From the NCBI GenBank assembly GCA_900660155.1, contig CABFPE010000447.1:407173-471172 (forward strand): 64,000 bases of DNA, in the 5' to 3' direction. The stretch comes from Hofstenia miamia. Lineage: Eukaryota > Xenacoelomorpha > Acoela > Hofsteniidae. Each line of letters opens with the position of its first letter. Position 1 is the first letter of the stretch. Shown in pieces: positions 13,651-27,338 of this stretch. The notes beneath the pieces were generated by a model that ran no database searches, had not been told where the DNA came from, and worked only from the letters and a program-made list of their open reading frames with translations. A program made the translations under genes and the position numbers.

Positions 13651-15229
13651 ATCTTTGTTATATATATATATTGCCTTTGCTGACTTATTCGATGATTTAG
13701 TGTTAGATTGCAGTTTTATATGAACAGTGGAAAAAATAAAGTTAGTTCCAGCAAATTACATTAACCGCTGAAATTGATTCTAAAGAGAACAGTTCATTGG
13801 CTGACAATGAAATTAAAAAATTCCCTTCTCCATAAAAATTACATGCTGAATTATTATGAGTGCAAATAAACCGCTGTATTAATTGAATTAATTAGTGGTA
13901 ATACTGTTATAATCAATATCTAAATATTCCCATGCAATTCTTTTATTTATATATCTGCTTAATTATTTGTCTGAATATTTGCTTATTTTAGAATTTATAT
14001 ACACTGTATAAAGCTGTTTGATGTACAACCTCAAATCAAGGATTTCATCCATTCGTATTACTTCAAATGTGAACTATTCTTTTGTAGCATCTGCTATTAA
14101 CACTCGTATGTAAGTAAAGTATCATTTACTAGCAAAAAAATTGAGAATGTGGTATGAAGCATTGAATATATATCCTTCTAGAAATCTATTATATATATAT
14201 ATATATATACAGTCTCACAATCTAAGATTTCCAGAGATATCTTGAATAACTTTTTGTTCCATGCATTTTCCTTTGACAACTATTTTGAATAATTATTGGT
14301 CTGTGAACAGGCTAGATTATAGGCTTATCCACAAATCGCTTTTCTATTGCAACGTCTCGGAATATGCCTGTCAGGAATTCTGCAGCCTTGTGGAGATTTG
14401 CCAATGTAATCTAAATGTCTTCTAAGTTGTCTTTTTCTTAGCACTAGAAAAGCGACAATGAGTCAAAATATCCCTTATGGATTTTTGTTTGCTTCATTAT
14501 TCATTCAGCAAAAATACTAGCAGGTTGATATACTTCCAATAATGTTGATAATTTCATTGAATTTGCTATTTGTAGTAATTTTGTTTCTATTCAATAATTT
14601 CCACATGTGAAATATCAGATGTAAATTTATCATCCAGTAGTAATCGCTGTTCTAGTGTTAACGCAAGATATAATATACACAATCGGTTTTTACCAAATCA
14701 AAGCGTTATCTAGCATTATCATAAGGTAAGTGGTGCAACTATTTTTATGTAAATATCTTTTCGTCAGTTCACACTGATCCAATGATTGCTAGTTTTGTGC
14801 TGGATATCTTGACTAGCATATGTCTTCTTGCAAATATTGATTCTATTGGTTGATTATATTTGTTAGTTAATGTATTTTAAAGACAACCAACTATATTAGC
14901 ATACTCAATAAGAAAACAGACAAAACACTTTCTGGTTCGATCGACGGACCACCTTAGCACTTGTGCAAAGGTAAGGAACAGAAAAAAACAAAAATACTTT
15001 GTTCGATGAAAACGAATTCATTATAAAATTGTGGAAAAACCAAAAATCCAGTTATTATTTCTTCCATCCATCATAAGATTGGCATAAATTCATTTGATAG
15101 GCATCAGACATTACTAATTTGCAGCAGTTTCACGTATTCTAATATTTTTGGTTTTAAATGCGAATCACTTGTAACCATGGTAAAGACATCAAAACGATAA
15201 TATTTATTGAATGTAACTCAGTTCTTTAG
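13651..15229. other. AT-rich spacer, no assigned gene
   Basis: Contains a short AT microsatellite near 14190-14210. The minus strand at 14330-14700 looks faintly coding, but gives no motif I can name. Confidence 0.4.
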
Positions 15230-16670
15230 TTGGACGCTGACTCAAATGAAGATCCCAACGAAATTATCGAAATATCGAGGATGAGGAGCGTTCAGTTCAT
15301 CATGAAAACAATCAGCTCTTGGAGATTCAGCACGGGGATAGTTTGGACTCCTCCGATTCCGAAGGCGACAGTGGCACCATTGCAGATTTCCAAAGTAATA
15401 CATTTCTCCTCAATTTTTATTGCACAAGATCGCCGAATATTGTCTTCGAAAAACAGAACTATCGCTCATCCTTGATACGAACATGAAAGATTCTTGCTTT
15501 CTTTGTCATGTTGTCTATTATTTGATTTTGTTTGTCTGCCATACAAATGGGAAAATTCAACCAAAGTTTACGGGGTCAATGAGTATTCATGAAATAAATG
15601 TTCATTTTGCAATTACTACTAGCTGTTTGGAAGGTTGGAATTTTAAGTATTGCACCCTGTGGGCCCTTCACCGTTTTGTAGTAGTATAATTATGTTCCAA
15701 ATAACAAAGTTTTTTCTGTCATCTTTATTTGTTGACAACATCTGTACTTGTGAACAGCGTAAAGATACGGATAAAGTGGTTGAATTTAGTGCTTTGAAGA
15801 ACTTTTAATAAAGCTCTGCATCAGTATTATAAAGCTATTGACGAACTGCTCGTTGTGTGCCGTGGCATATGCCTAGGCATGTTTATATCCCAGATAAGCT
15901 TAGGAAATATAGTATAAGAAAATTTTGGTTGTGTGATACCAAAAATGGCTTTGGTTTTTGGGAAACAATTTTAAAGGAAAAGATGTGTATGTCCATCATA
16001 GCTTGACTTGTGATATTGTGATGGATCTTTGAGGCATTGTAATAAACACCAATCGACAATGCAAAATGGGCACCATCAGAAATAAAAGAGAATATGTTTT
16101 CTAGCAAATGTTTCTATGACAAAGCATACAAATTTCAGCCTACAAAGGGATTAGGATGGTGGGATTACTTCATCGATCCATCTAGCGACATAAACCAAGA
16201 ATTTCAGCTCAAGCTGCAAATATCAGACTAAAACAAATTCAAAGATAGATATGTGGGACGAGAATGTTGAGGAATTTGCATATAGAGGAAAGTCCCGCAG
16301 ATGGGAATTATTTTTACTCTTTGAGGTGTTAGAAATTTCATTGAATAATTCAATTTGTATTCTATAACAATAATAATAAAGCAAAACGCAAACAATTATC
16401 AAAAATCTTATTATCCTACTGGCAAGATCAAATGCAAAAAGTGTCATGTGCAATGGAATTGGGATTGATTATGTCCCTAAGATCTTTCGGTGGATCAGAC
16501 TGTGTGCGGGTTGCAACAATGTTGCTCCTATAAAAAGTCATGCTACTCAATGTCGAAAACTTGTCAAAAGTCTGTCATGTAAAACTAATGTAAGAACAAT
16601 TTTGAGTATGTGCTCAATGAATTTACATATTCATTTGTTTTGTACTATTTGTTACAAGCCATAATTTGTA
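15230..16670 (+). pseudogene. piggyBac-like transposase remnant
   Basis: Plus-strand fragments in the order expected for a piggyBac (PGBD-type) transposase. An acidic N-terminal region at about 15275-15391 reads NIEDEERSVHHEN ... GDSLDSSDSEGDSG. The central block near 15840-15960 reads DELLVVCRG and then, in another frame, VYIPDKLRKYSIRKFWLCD-TKNGF, matching the family's DExLVxFRGRxxFRxYxPxKPxKYGIKxWxLCD. A further block at about 16248-16360 reads YRGKSRRWELFLLFEVL, matching the RRWPLxLFxxLLDIA region. A Cys-rich tail near 16430-16560 (IKCKKCHVQW ... CGLQQCC) fits the usual C-terminal cysteine cluster. Several frameshifts and stops; no intact frame. Inverted repeats and TTAA target copies were not pinned down. 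Confidence 0.65.
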
Positions 16671-19600
16671 GACTATGAACTTTAGGCATTAGTTAACTAC
16701 ACGTTATTAATAAGGGTTAAATTGAATGTTGACCCTAAGTATTTTCAACATATTTATTGTAATCATCTTAAATGCATTAAAGGTATGCAATGTTAGTGGT
16801 GATTACTCGTAAATAATGATATAAGATGTTTGTTTTTTTAGAATAATTAATAGCAATGATGTCACTACATTTTAGGAAGATGGGTAAACAATAACAAACC
16901 TAAAGATAATAACTTTCTTACAAAAACAATATTATAATCTGAAGCAGATTATGAATTCAGATTACCAGCGAACTATGTTACGCTTCAACGTAAGCATTAT
17001 ATCACATAATAGCTGTTTGTGACTGCTTCAGCTAGGTACCTGGAAAAATTGTACAATGTATTATTGAATCAATATTTTTTCATTCTAGTTCCAATATTAC
17101 AATAGCCAATGAAATAATAATGAAGTGAACTAGTGCCTTGCAATTGTTGTTAAATTGTATTAATATAATGTACCAATCCGATTTGAGAACAGGACATCTA
17201 GCGACATTTTCTAGTTAGACTGTATTTCCATGCACGAATATTATTTCCAACTCAGAAAGCAGTAAGTAAATTTTATCATAAGATTTCGATTAATCTCTGA
17301 TTATATCTGATCAGTAAGATAAGTTTGACAATCACAACTAATCCATCTGAAGTAAGATACCATCTATTTACACCCATAACTAATGCAGTTGGAATTTATA
17401 CGCTTTTAAATAATGCATCTTTTCTTGGGATATGAGTGAACCAATGTAATAGGGATCTTGTTTAAGATCGATACATAGTAAAGTATTGTATGCTTAATTA
17501 CACTATATGTTGTAATTCAATAAATATAATTATAATTTACCATATTAAAACGCTACCACATTTAAACGTTGCTTAGTTAATCTTACGGATTTTGAATTTT
17601 GGTATATCAATGAACAGAAAATGATCCTAATCATTTATATAAGTTTTTAAAGTTTTTTTGGATAATTTTTTTTCAGATTGACCCATGCACCCTCTCATTT
17701 CATAATGTAGGCTTGCACAATATGTTAAGTTCAATAGTGGCGTTAGCATTAGCACAAAGCACTTTTTTCAAAAAGTGGCACACTGGTAGCTGATTTCAAA
17801 TGTCAAACTAATTAGTTTATTATTGGAAAATCGTTTGAGCGATTTTTGTGTCGTCTGATTCACCCTGGATGGATGTAGTTGAACAATTTAATATCTTTCT
17901 TCATTCTGATTTTGTATATTTGAGAGTTGATATGATTATTTTCATTAAATAAATTTATTTTACTAAAAATTGTTTAGTAAGGTTAATAGGCTCAAAATCG
18001 GATATATTTTGATTCGTTTCTGTAGTTACTCAAATTTACAATTCAGGGTCACCTGACCCGTGACCACTAATGACTACTCCACCGATAACTACGCAATTTC
18101 GTAGCTTAAGATTTAAATATTGGGTAGTTTTTATACCTAATAAAGCTTTGAAAGCGAAAAAAACACCAGGATTTACAAAAAATCTGAAATGAGTTTGCTG
18201 ACAGGGGAAGCAGTAATTTGATACTTTGAAAAAATTTTTCGAAGTACTTATTTGCGATGAATGTGATCAATTAGAATAGGAGTAAGTTTTTTGATGTTAG
18301 TCTTTGTTAGCATTTCATCGATGACGAATTGCAAATACTTTGATACTTTAGGCAAGAGATTCAGCAATAATGTATCAATTATGTTAAGTCAATTTCCTTT
18401 AGGTATTGGAATGCAGAAACAACTTTTGCCATGAGTAAAATCGAAATTTTAAAAGTGGTCATGCTTATAACAGTTTAATTAATTTTAAGATTGCTTGCAG
18501 CAATTCCTATTTGATAATATTTTTTCTCTATTTTAAGCATCTGCCTGATGTTGATATTAAATCACCTATTATAATTGGAATGTGTAGGTATCTAGAATAG
18601 AATAATATTATTTGTCCCATAAGGACCAAACTTTAAATTGGCTGTTTTAGGGATGTGCAATAGATGGATAATTATCTTTGCAATTTTCATTCTCAAATGC
18701 TACACGTCATCACCAAGTATGTTTTGCTGAATTAATAACGGTTATGTAATTTAATATTTTTTCCTTTTATTTATGGTAGAGTGCTTATATTAAACGTTTA
18801 TATATGACTTTTCCTCAGCTCAATTTCTTATTTAGTAATAATTTTAAACAATGTTCTTATTGCAACAAAACGGACAAATTTGAATTAAATGCAAGCGCTA
18901 TATACTATATTTTAAGTAATTACCACTGGAGACTAATATATTTAGTTCTTAAAACTTAAGTTATTTCTAATTTAGTCTTTTTTATTTTTGATAAATTTTT
19001 CTGGACTGTTTTACTATTTAAATAATTCAATTAGAGAACTGAATTAATGCAAATTTACTTTAATTTTAAGCAAATGAACAATATTACAAACAAAGTTGTG
19101 ATCAATTCTGATCCCAAAACCCATTTTGAGCAAAACAAAATAACAGTTTCCAACTGCATTGCCGTAAAACAAAGGAATAGTTTTTCCTTGAACTATATTT
19201 AATGGAGTGTTACAAAGCTAATCTGTGCTCACTGATGCTTCGACTTTCAAGTAAAAACTTCAGGCATTTTTGCATGCAATAACAAAATTGCAAATTTTGC
19301 CCCAATTTGAACCAAATATTATTCTTAGGGCTTACGTATAAGTTATTGCATTTCTAAGTCTTAGCAGGCAAGACGTAACCAGATTAACTCCGTAATGCAT
19401 GTAATTACTGTATCCAAGCGACACATTTGCTTTGAAAGACGTTTCAATTGGGGACAGTGCAACATGGCCTGATGGCCCCTTTGGGTAGGCCTCTTTTAGT
19501 AGGGAAAGTGTAGAACTTCAATTTGCATTTCAATGGATTTTAATGTTTTTACGCTGCACACCGCAATTGGTGCCAGTTTTTCCATGCGTTGCAAAGCACT

Positions 19601-22600
19601 AGTTTTTAACATAATGGAAATATACTCTCAACTTCATTGTAAACTCTATTAAATTAACTTCTAAATGGATAGACAATACAAGTAGAACAAGGGGTGTGTT
19701 TTCATCGTGATTTAAAAAAAACATTTAACTGTGAAAGGGACACGTGTTTTACATAACGTTGATGCAATTACTGTAATTAAATGCATTTCATATCTTCGCA
19801 TTATCTACATTCATTGGTTTAATAGTAAAAGGTGGGCATTTCATTCTAACACTCTGGTCAATTAGTGTAGTATTGTAATATAATAAAGCACTTCTTCTAT
19901 TGAAATGGAATAACTAATTGAATGCTGCTTTGCTTTTATCTGCTGCAGTTGCTTTTACAAGTGGATGGCCGGCGTTTGAAATGTCAAAAAAATGCGCCAA
20001 CTTGGCGCAATATTAGCGAGTAAATGGACTAAGGTTTTATCGCACCTTGAGATTCCGAAGCTGTGTGGTCTTTGGGGGTTTATGAAAATTTCTCAAGTAC
20101 CATTACTCGCTTTTACCTGCTGATGTAAAGTGCGCCCTTCATTCAACTTTCAATTGAATCTATTTCTGAATGCGCTTACATTAATTAGGCTGGGGGAAAT
20201 TGCCATGATTCATTAAATTTCATTAAATACTACTTGTTCTTCGAATGAATTATCACTTATTAGCGCCATAAAGTTGTTAGTAAATATTTTCAAACTATCA
20301 CTTTCGTAAATTGAACAACAAAATAAAACACAACATAATTTTGAATTCTTTCGTCTGTCAACATAACAACAATATTTACATTTCAATTATTCCGTCTGCG
20401 TTAAAATTCTGTAGCTTTATTTCTCTTCTCAAATGCCGTTTATATAGTAAACTAAAAATATATTTTGTTTTTTATAATTTATCAACTCTAGAATCTAGTT
20501 TATCTAAACATATATGATAAATGTGTTTGTTTGTTATATTTTTAGCTATATTGCGATTTTTTCACATGATACATGCCATTGGTATTTCTTAGAGATCTTT
20601 ACAATATTGAAATTGTAATCAGCAATTCAATGTTGTAAGTCAAATAGAGGTCACTCAATAAAATGAGTAAGGTGATCTAATATACTTTTTTATAATTATA
20701 ATGGGTTTTTTTGTCAGAAATGCTTAACATATCTATTCATATAGTGGCTAGTTTATACGAGGCATCCGTATATCTGAACACATACAATAATTAGCTATTT
20801 TTCAATGGAGGCATTATAATTAGTCATATTGTTTGCATCAAGGCCTACTGTAATCACGGCCTGGCGATTTGCAGTAAAATTAACAAAAATGAGGCTACAA
20901 AAATACCTCGCTGCATTCCAGGATTTGATGTAACAAGTTACTTTAAGTAACCAAGACAAAGAATTAGTTATTTTACACATCTCTATCTTTTTTGAAAACT
21001 GTAAGAAAAACATTCAAATAAAATGAGATCATTAGCAATAAACAAACATTTTCTACATATCAAAATTTAGGATTTCACGGTATAAAAATCCAGGAATATA
21101 GATCTACTCAAGAAGAAACGTTGATATAATTTTTCTAGTTTGGTATGCAAGATTTCTAGACATTGAATTCACATCTTTATTTGTGGAAAACTGTAATTGT
21201 TTGGTGAACCCTTTTTATTTTAAACAAATGGAATGGTTGTAGGTCCACAAACTTGAAGTAAATTTTTTTTATTCTGTGTATTGCATACTTGGACAAAATG
21301 TTACACCAATTTTCTACTTGCAAGAGTATTTTTTGCTTCTTTTCTTTCTTGGTACTGCAATTCGCCATTCCTTGATTAAAGTAGGCCTTGTTGGCATCCA
21401 TAGACCAAGTATGGATTTGACAAAAGAATAGAATTGAACTGGTAGTTCTCAGTGGCCGTGATGGATGCTCATGTCGAAGCATAGTATACGACTTTTAATG
21501 TACTTCGGCCGGAATGCAGTTCACTTGTTTAGACAGTGACGAAGTAGATTAGGAAATTTAATGGTGCAGTTCATGATGAGAAAGTTATTCAAGTATGACT
21601 AAATAGTGAAAATAATATTTATTTTAATTACATACTAAGAATATGTAATAAAAATCCAGTGTATCCAGACTTCATATACACCCTGTAAATTCACATTTTA
21701 TTTTGAAGGTATCAAAGTAATTCAAATGCATGTGTTGCACTGGATGCTAAAGGAAAATTCCTTTGCTATAGTGTTATGTTGCTTACTAGCAAAAACAAAT
21801 TATTTTGTGTAGAAAGCAAAGCTCTACCTTTCAAAAGTAGTCTTTTAAACGCTCTTGGTTCTAAACAATGGCAATGAAGTCAAAACTAGAATTGTTTGCT
21901 AAATGAAGCAGATATTCCTTAAAAGTTTGTAAGAAATTGCTTTAAGGCTTACAAATAATCAATGTAAATTGTTTCACGAATGCGATGCGTGTAACATTTT
22001 AAAGATTTAAACTACCAACGGATTTTTTAAAGTTCATGATGTTCTATAAATACACCTGAAATCCGAAAACACAATGTTTTAAAATGTTGCCGTGTCGTGG
22101 ATTGCGGATGGTCTCTCTACAGCAAAGTAATACTTGCGATTCACTGTTACTCTCACGCAATTTAGAACACGTGATTATCCGAACCTCAATTTTGGTGGTA
22201 GTTTGAATTATTTCAAAAAATAATATGATCAAAATCAGACGGAAAATGCATCTTAGTAAAAATTTTCTTCATTACATGATAGCACATTTACCAATAGTAT
22301 CCCAATATTTGTAAATTTCCAATAGGCTTGTAAAATTTTTTTAAGAATGTGGGCATGTTTTGCACATTTAAATGGATACAGAGAAGTTAAGTACATTTTT
22401 TATAGGTTTTTATATAACATATTTTATATTTACCCTGAAATAATGAATGAGCCACTATTATTACCAATTTGCCCAATGTCTTGAAAAATTTTTTTAAGTA
22501 GGCGCTGTAAAAAAATTTTCGACATGAATTTTATTTCTGGTAGTAATATACTATACCAATTTGTTGGTCATATCAATGGCAAGTTGCCTAAGAGATAATT

Positions 22601-24375
22601 GCAGAATCACGAAATTTTCATTTAGATTAATTTTTTTAATCTTTTGGCAAATTAAACATCCGAAAATTGAATTGTTTTGAAGAATTAATAAAAAATGTTT
22701 CAATTCTTGCAACCGATTCAAATGTTATGTTAATTTTTTGATGAGGCATTTAGTTTTCCTCGCACGGCCTTGTTTAAGCCTTCGTGATATCAAAAATATA
22801 TGTTAGCGGGAAAGTTTGTACTAATGCATTCATAAGCTTAAGAAATGTTGATTGCAAATTTTCTAGAACTCTCATTACACTGCTGATTTTATAGTAAATT
22901 TCATAAATTCTATGAAAATTAATTTAAGTATGGATGCATTGGTCACATATTGTATTTTGTTTTTGTATATAGCAAAATGCTTCAATCAGACACAAACATG
23001 ACTGTTTACAGTCATTTCCAGATTTTATTTGCTGTAGATTATTTAAAATATTCTGAGAAAACAAGCCAAAATATTCGATCACATTTTTACCATCTTTTTT
23101 TAACCAAGGTAAGTCTGTTTTCTACAGCTGCGAATTACTGTTTATATATTATTGTTTCTTGCGATTGATTGATTGATAAATTATACAATTATATATAAAC
23201 AGAGATTTTTGCTCTAATCATAGTGTAAACCTAATCAATTCACATTCATTTGTTTATGTTAGGTGACGCAAGAAAATGAAAGATCCATAATGTCTGCTAG
23301 CTAATAAATGAATTACTCACAAATTTAGATATAATGGGGCGTTGTCTTGTTTAGGCTTCGAAATGTATAAATTCAGTGCTTTTTTTCAAAAACTTACCTA
23401 AATGGGCTTTTCATTAATGTAATGAATGCGTTATAGCTTTCCTGATATTAGATTACTTATCATTATCACAAAATTTGGGGTTTGGTAAAGAATATCGAAT
23501 GGAGCTTCGTTTACTACGTCTATTTATAGACTTCGGGTACATAGGGATTCAATAATTCTTCTTGCATCAAATCAATATATGTATGGACTGTTCGACATTA
23601 TTCTTATGCTTCCTAAATACTGCGGTTTTAATAGTTCCATCGAAGATTCATAAATTATTCAACAATTAGTGTTTTTCCAACATCTGCATTGTGTTTTAGT
23701 TATTATTTTATAGTTCAAGAACTTAGTTCTCGGTTGTTTCTTCCCGACCAAGGGAAACGTAGACCCAGCACTACTAAGACCTTAAAAACGTTTATTTTAG
23801 TCAACGACTACCGCTAATGAAATTGGCCCCTAATTTCAAACAAGAACAAGCTAGATTCTTTTAGGGCCGGAAATGGGTAAAAAACAAATAGCGGGAACAT
23901 ATGCAACCGTTACCAATTTTCGCTAGAAACCAACTTTATATCCTATTTGTTATTATATTCAAACTATTACATTTACTAAGCTAAAATATTTCTGTAAAGT
24001 TTCTGCTCAGTATTCAACGTGATTGATATTTGCATAATTTTAGCACGTTTAGTTTCAGTACAGGACCAGAAATAGATGTACAAAGCTGGACCCCAATCTC
24101 ACCTGACTGAATCGGAATGGACAGATGTATTCAGACCGACCCGGAATTACAAATTTGTACCGCAGATTTCTGTAACATAAACTATATTTTCTGAAAATGA
24201 GCTTTAATTTGAAAACCTAGAACAGGTTTTCGTCTGTAAAAAGTTATTTTTGTTCAAATTATTCAGGATTTTTCACTCGCTCAAATCTTAAATTGTGGAG
24301 CCGGTCGTGTCGAGTGGGCAAGATTCTTGAGATAAGTTAATCTCAACTAATAGAAAATCTAGAGTGAGATCAATA
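16671..24375. other. About 7.7 kb without a recognisable gene
   Basis: Scattered short frames only. A possible exon-like stretch at 22977-23108 (44 open codons from an ATG, ending at a good CAAG/GTAAGT donor) has no domain I can name and is not in the phase needed to join the receptor gene downstream. A 101-codon minus-strand frame at 21482-21177 also has no recognisable motif. Slightly GC-richer pockets lie at 19430-19520 and 19930-20150. Confidence 0.45.
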
Positions 24376-24518
24376 CAGTGGCGGCGGAACGAATTTATAA
24401 TTTTGCCCAGCATATTAACCAATATGATTTTTACTGTTTAAATTATAAAATTTAGGGAGGTTTCTTGTAAGTTTAATTTTAGAGGGACATGTGCCCCCCC
24501 CTCATTCTGCTGCCACTG
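24376..24518. mobile_element. 143-bp hAT-type MITE with 8-bp target duplication
   Basis: The left end CAGTGGCGGCGGAA and the right end TTCTGCTGCCACTG form 14-bp terminal inverted repeats with two mismatches. The flanking 8-mers are GATCAATA on the left and GATTAACA on the right, an 8-bp target site duplication with two mismatches, the length expected of hAT elements. The interior is AT-rich with a C-run and no reading frame, so it is a non-autonomous element moved by a hAT transposase. Confidence 0.8.
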
Positions 24519-27223
24519 GATTAACACATTTAAAACATTTAAAAAATAATTATCATTCCATGATTTTCGAAGTATGTTTAATTTAACTAAAAGGTATGGT
24601 TTGTGAATTGAATAAAGCATTGTAGTAATAAAGTGCAAATTGAATGCCAAACAATGTTTTGTAAACACATTATTTTCTCGTTTTCTTCAATCTTGACTCC
24701 ACGATTTCACTTAAATACACTGCGTTATATTATATTTACAATTCTTGTCATCCCTGTAATGATTTTTCTGTCAACATGGAATGGAAAAATTGCTACCAGT
24801 CACTGTAAATCATTTCGTGATGTGATAGGCCGCGGTGCATACTGATTGACAGCGAGCATGCTTGCAACTGTCTGCGGAACAGATGTCGAAGTTTTACACA
24901 CTCCATCAAATTATGTTTATTTAGCATGATTTTGGGCGGAAATCAATACATGTGCAGGACCTGACCCACGAAGGGTGTGAGTGACAGTATGATAAACTAT
25001 TCTATTTTTTAAACAATGTTTATTGACATAGAAACATGTTTAGAATTCAGATTTGTTTCATCGTGTGATTCATACGAATAATTTTGTTGTGACTGTCAAT
25101 GAAAGTATCAACGCCTGATTTCTTAGTTTTTTATCGAAATATGAAAAGGAACTTCACCTTGTCCTCTACATTACTGGTTATAAATTATTAAATAACTCAA
25201 CTTCACGATTTATTCCTGCAATGGTGAGCCCAATAACATTGTTTTTTAAATTAGGCTCAATTTTGGCATTGTTAATTTAATTTTTTATGTAATTGAGCTT
25301 AGCTTAATAAACAGTTATTTTATTAATTATTACAGAAATAAATTGTGAAGATGAGTATTTGAATACTTAGGGCCAGTACTGTAGTCCTGTATTATATTAA
25401 AATTTCAAAAATTAAGTTATATGTTTTTGGTATAAACATAAGCTTGGGTCGCAGTAAATTTCACAAGGAACTTTCCTATTGATCTCCACCCAAATTAAAG
25501 TAGAAAAACTATCTATGTCCAAACTATATAACAGTAATCATAATCATGCATTTCAATTTTTTATTCAAGTTTTTCTTTGATTCTTAGTTTTTTTTCGTTG
25601 CTCTTAAAAGATCAGTTTTTTCTTGTAGCACTTTAACCAAAAGTTTCCCATTTGTACTGGAAAAGAATAATTTTTGCTTGCGAAACTTGCAATTGCTTCT
25701 ATCAAAAACGATCCTAAAATGTCAATTGAGGCATTGGCGGTTTCATCAACTCTACAATGAGATTTTCACTCCACAAAATTGGCTACAAATATCAACTATT
25801 GATTTTCTATTGACCGTAATGCTCTTTCGAAATAAATCGTAGATTATATTTAAGTTGTAAATTGTTTAGTTTTTCTAGAATGCAGTTGTCCTGTACATTT
25901 ATTAGACTAATTTTACTTCAACGATAATTTTTGCAAAGTAAAACGTAAATGGAAAATTTGGGAAAAATGCTTAAAATGAGCTCTGGGCACTAGTATGTGC
26001 ATTGCCTGAAATATTCAAAACAAAGTTCATTAATCGGAGTTACCTCTTTAATATTGATCATAAAATTATTATTTTATGGTTACAATAAATTTGTAAATTG
26101 ATAATATTGCGAATTGAATCTGTGTTGAATTGTATTAAACAAATATTTAGTTTCACTCTTGAAGTACCGTACAAAGTTTTATATAGTTAATCTTTAGAAT
26201 TAGAGAATTAAAATATTAAAAATTTTCTAGGATTCCGACATTGTTTTAAAAATGGTAGTTGGGTTTTGTTTCATTAGCCCACACCATGAACTTGTTTAAC
26301 CTCTGCTTGGCATCACGCAATGCGTTGTCATTGTATCGATATTTTCACTAAAATTGTATTTTTCCTTAAATTTTGACCTATATTACTTTCGAAATTTTTC
26401 AAACTTAATTTTTCATTTAAATGAGTCGTAAGCTTCCCCATGCGTGTACATGTACATTCTTAATCACCCAATGACATTTTACATTCGAACATAGTGTATA
26501 AAACTTTCAAAAAATTCCATGATCAAAACAAAAAATGTACATTAGTTCCAAATTTTTTCAACTGTTTAAGTTAAATACGAGTTGTTAGAAGATGAGTTGA
26601 TGATGAAGTTAGAGTTTACATTTATAGCATTGTTTGGGTTGTATGATACTCTTCAATTGTAATTCAAAAAATTCTGCCCACTATCATCTCTTCTAAAAAA
26701 GTGAAAACTGAAATTGTAACACCACACGTTTTTAAAAATTTCAAATTCCCATGTGACTCATTTTCGCCCTATCTAATTATTGAATATTAATTTGTGTTTA
26801 TTTTGGCATGGGGTAATTAGGCCGTGGCTATCACAGTGTTTGCATTTTACTCGACGGGAGTCCGAAAATCGTGTTTAAATTGAGACATCTGGAATCGCAT
26901 TAATCCATTCTTTTGTTTTAAATCTCTCCCATCAGGAGTGAATTATTTAATTGTGTCCTTGAATTTCAGTCTCTCTCTTTCTTGTTAAAAATTGATTTCA
27001 AAATCTGTCCCCCATTCAATAATATTAAGCTTCTTTCTCGACAAACACTGCCTTTACTAATGAATTATTCACGTGTATTGTTTTTACGTAGCACTTAAAA
27101 ATTGGAGTTTCCACAATGTTTAAATGTATTGCACCATACTTCAATTTCGTAATCAATTCATTTCCGTCCTAATAATTCGAAAATAATGCTATTTACCATG
27201 TAATTGTTATTTCTTCTATTTAG
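24519..27223. other. AT-rich upstream or intronic DNA of the receptor gene
   Basis: No Ig-type exon or signal-peptide exon was found here, although the first visible exon begins in mid-codon, so this is probably part of a long intron. Only short chance frames are present. Confidence 0.5.
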
Positions 27224-27338
27224 GCAAATGCAAATCCACTTATAAGATTTCAGAAGGCGAATCAGTTACGTTACTATGCTGTAATAACCTGCATAAACAG
27301 TGGAGATTCAGGAATCAGTATTTATCTAAAAATAGAAG
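27224..27338 (+). CDS. Receptor exon 1 (visible): first half of Ig-a
   Basis: Acceptor TTTAG and donor AAG/GTAACT. Enters after the first base of a codon and leaves after the second. Encodes ISEGESVTLLCC ... KQWRF, the B-strand Cys and C-strand Trp of an Ig domain. Only about seven residues separate Cys18/19 from Trp26, which is short for an I-set domain. The incoming phase shows that at least one earlier coding exon exists. Confidence 0.75.

Noticed and set aside
22977-23108. Possible 5' exon of the receptor (open ATG frame with a CAAG/GTAAGT donor)
   Set aside because: Ends in phase 0 whereas receptor exon 1 needs phase 1. The peptide is neither a convincing signal peptide nor Ig-like.
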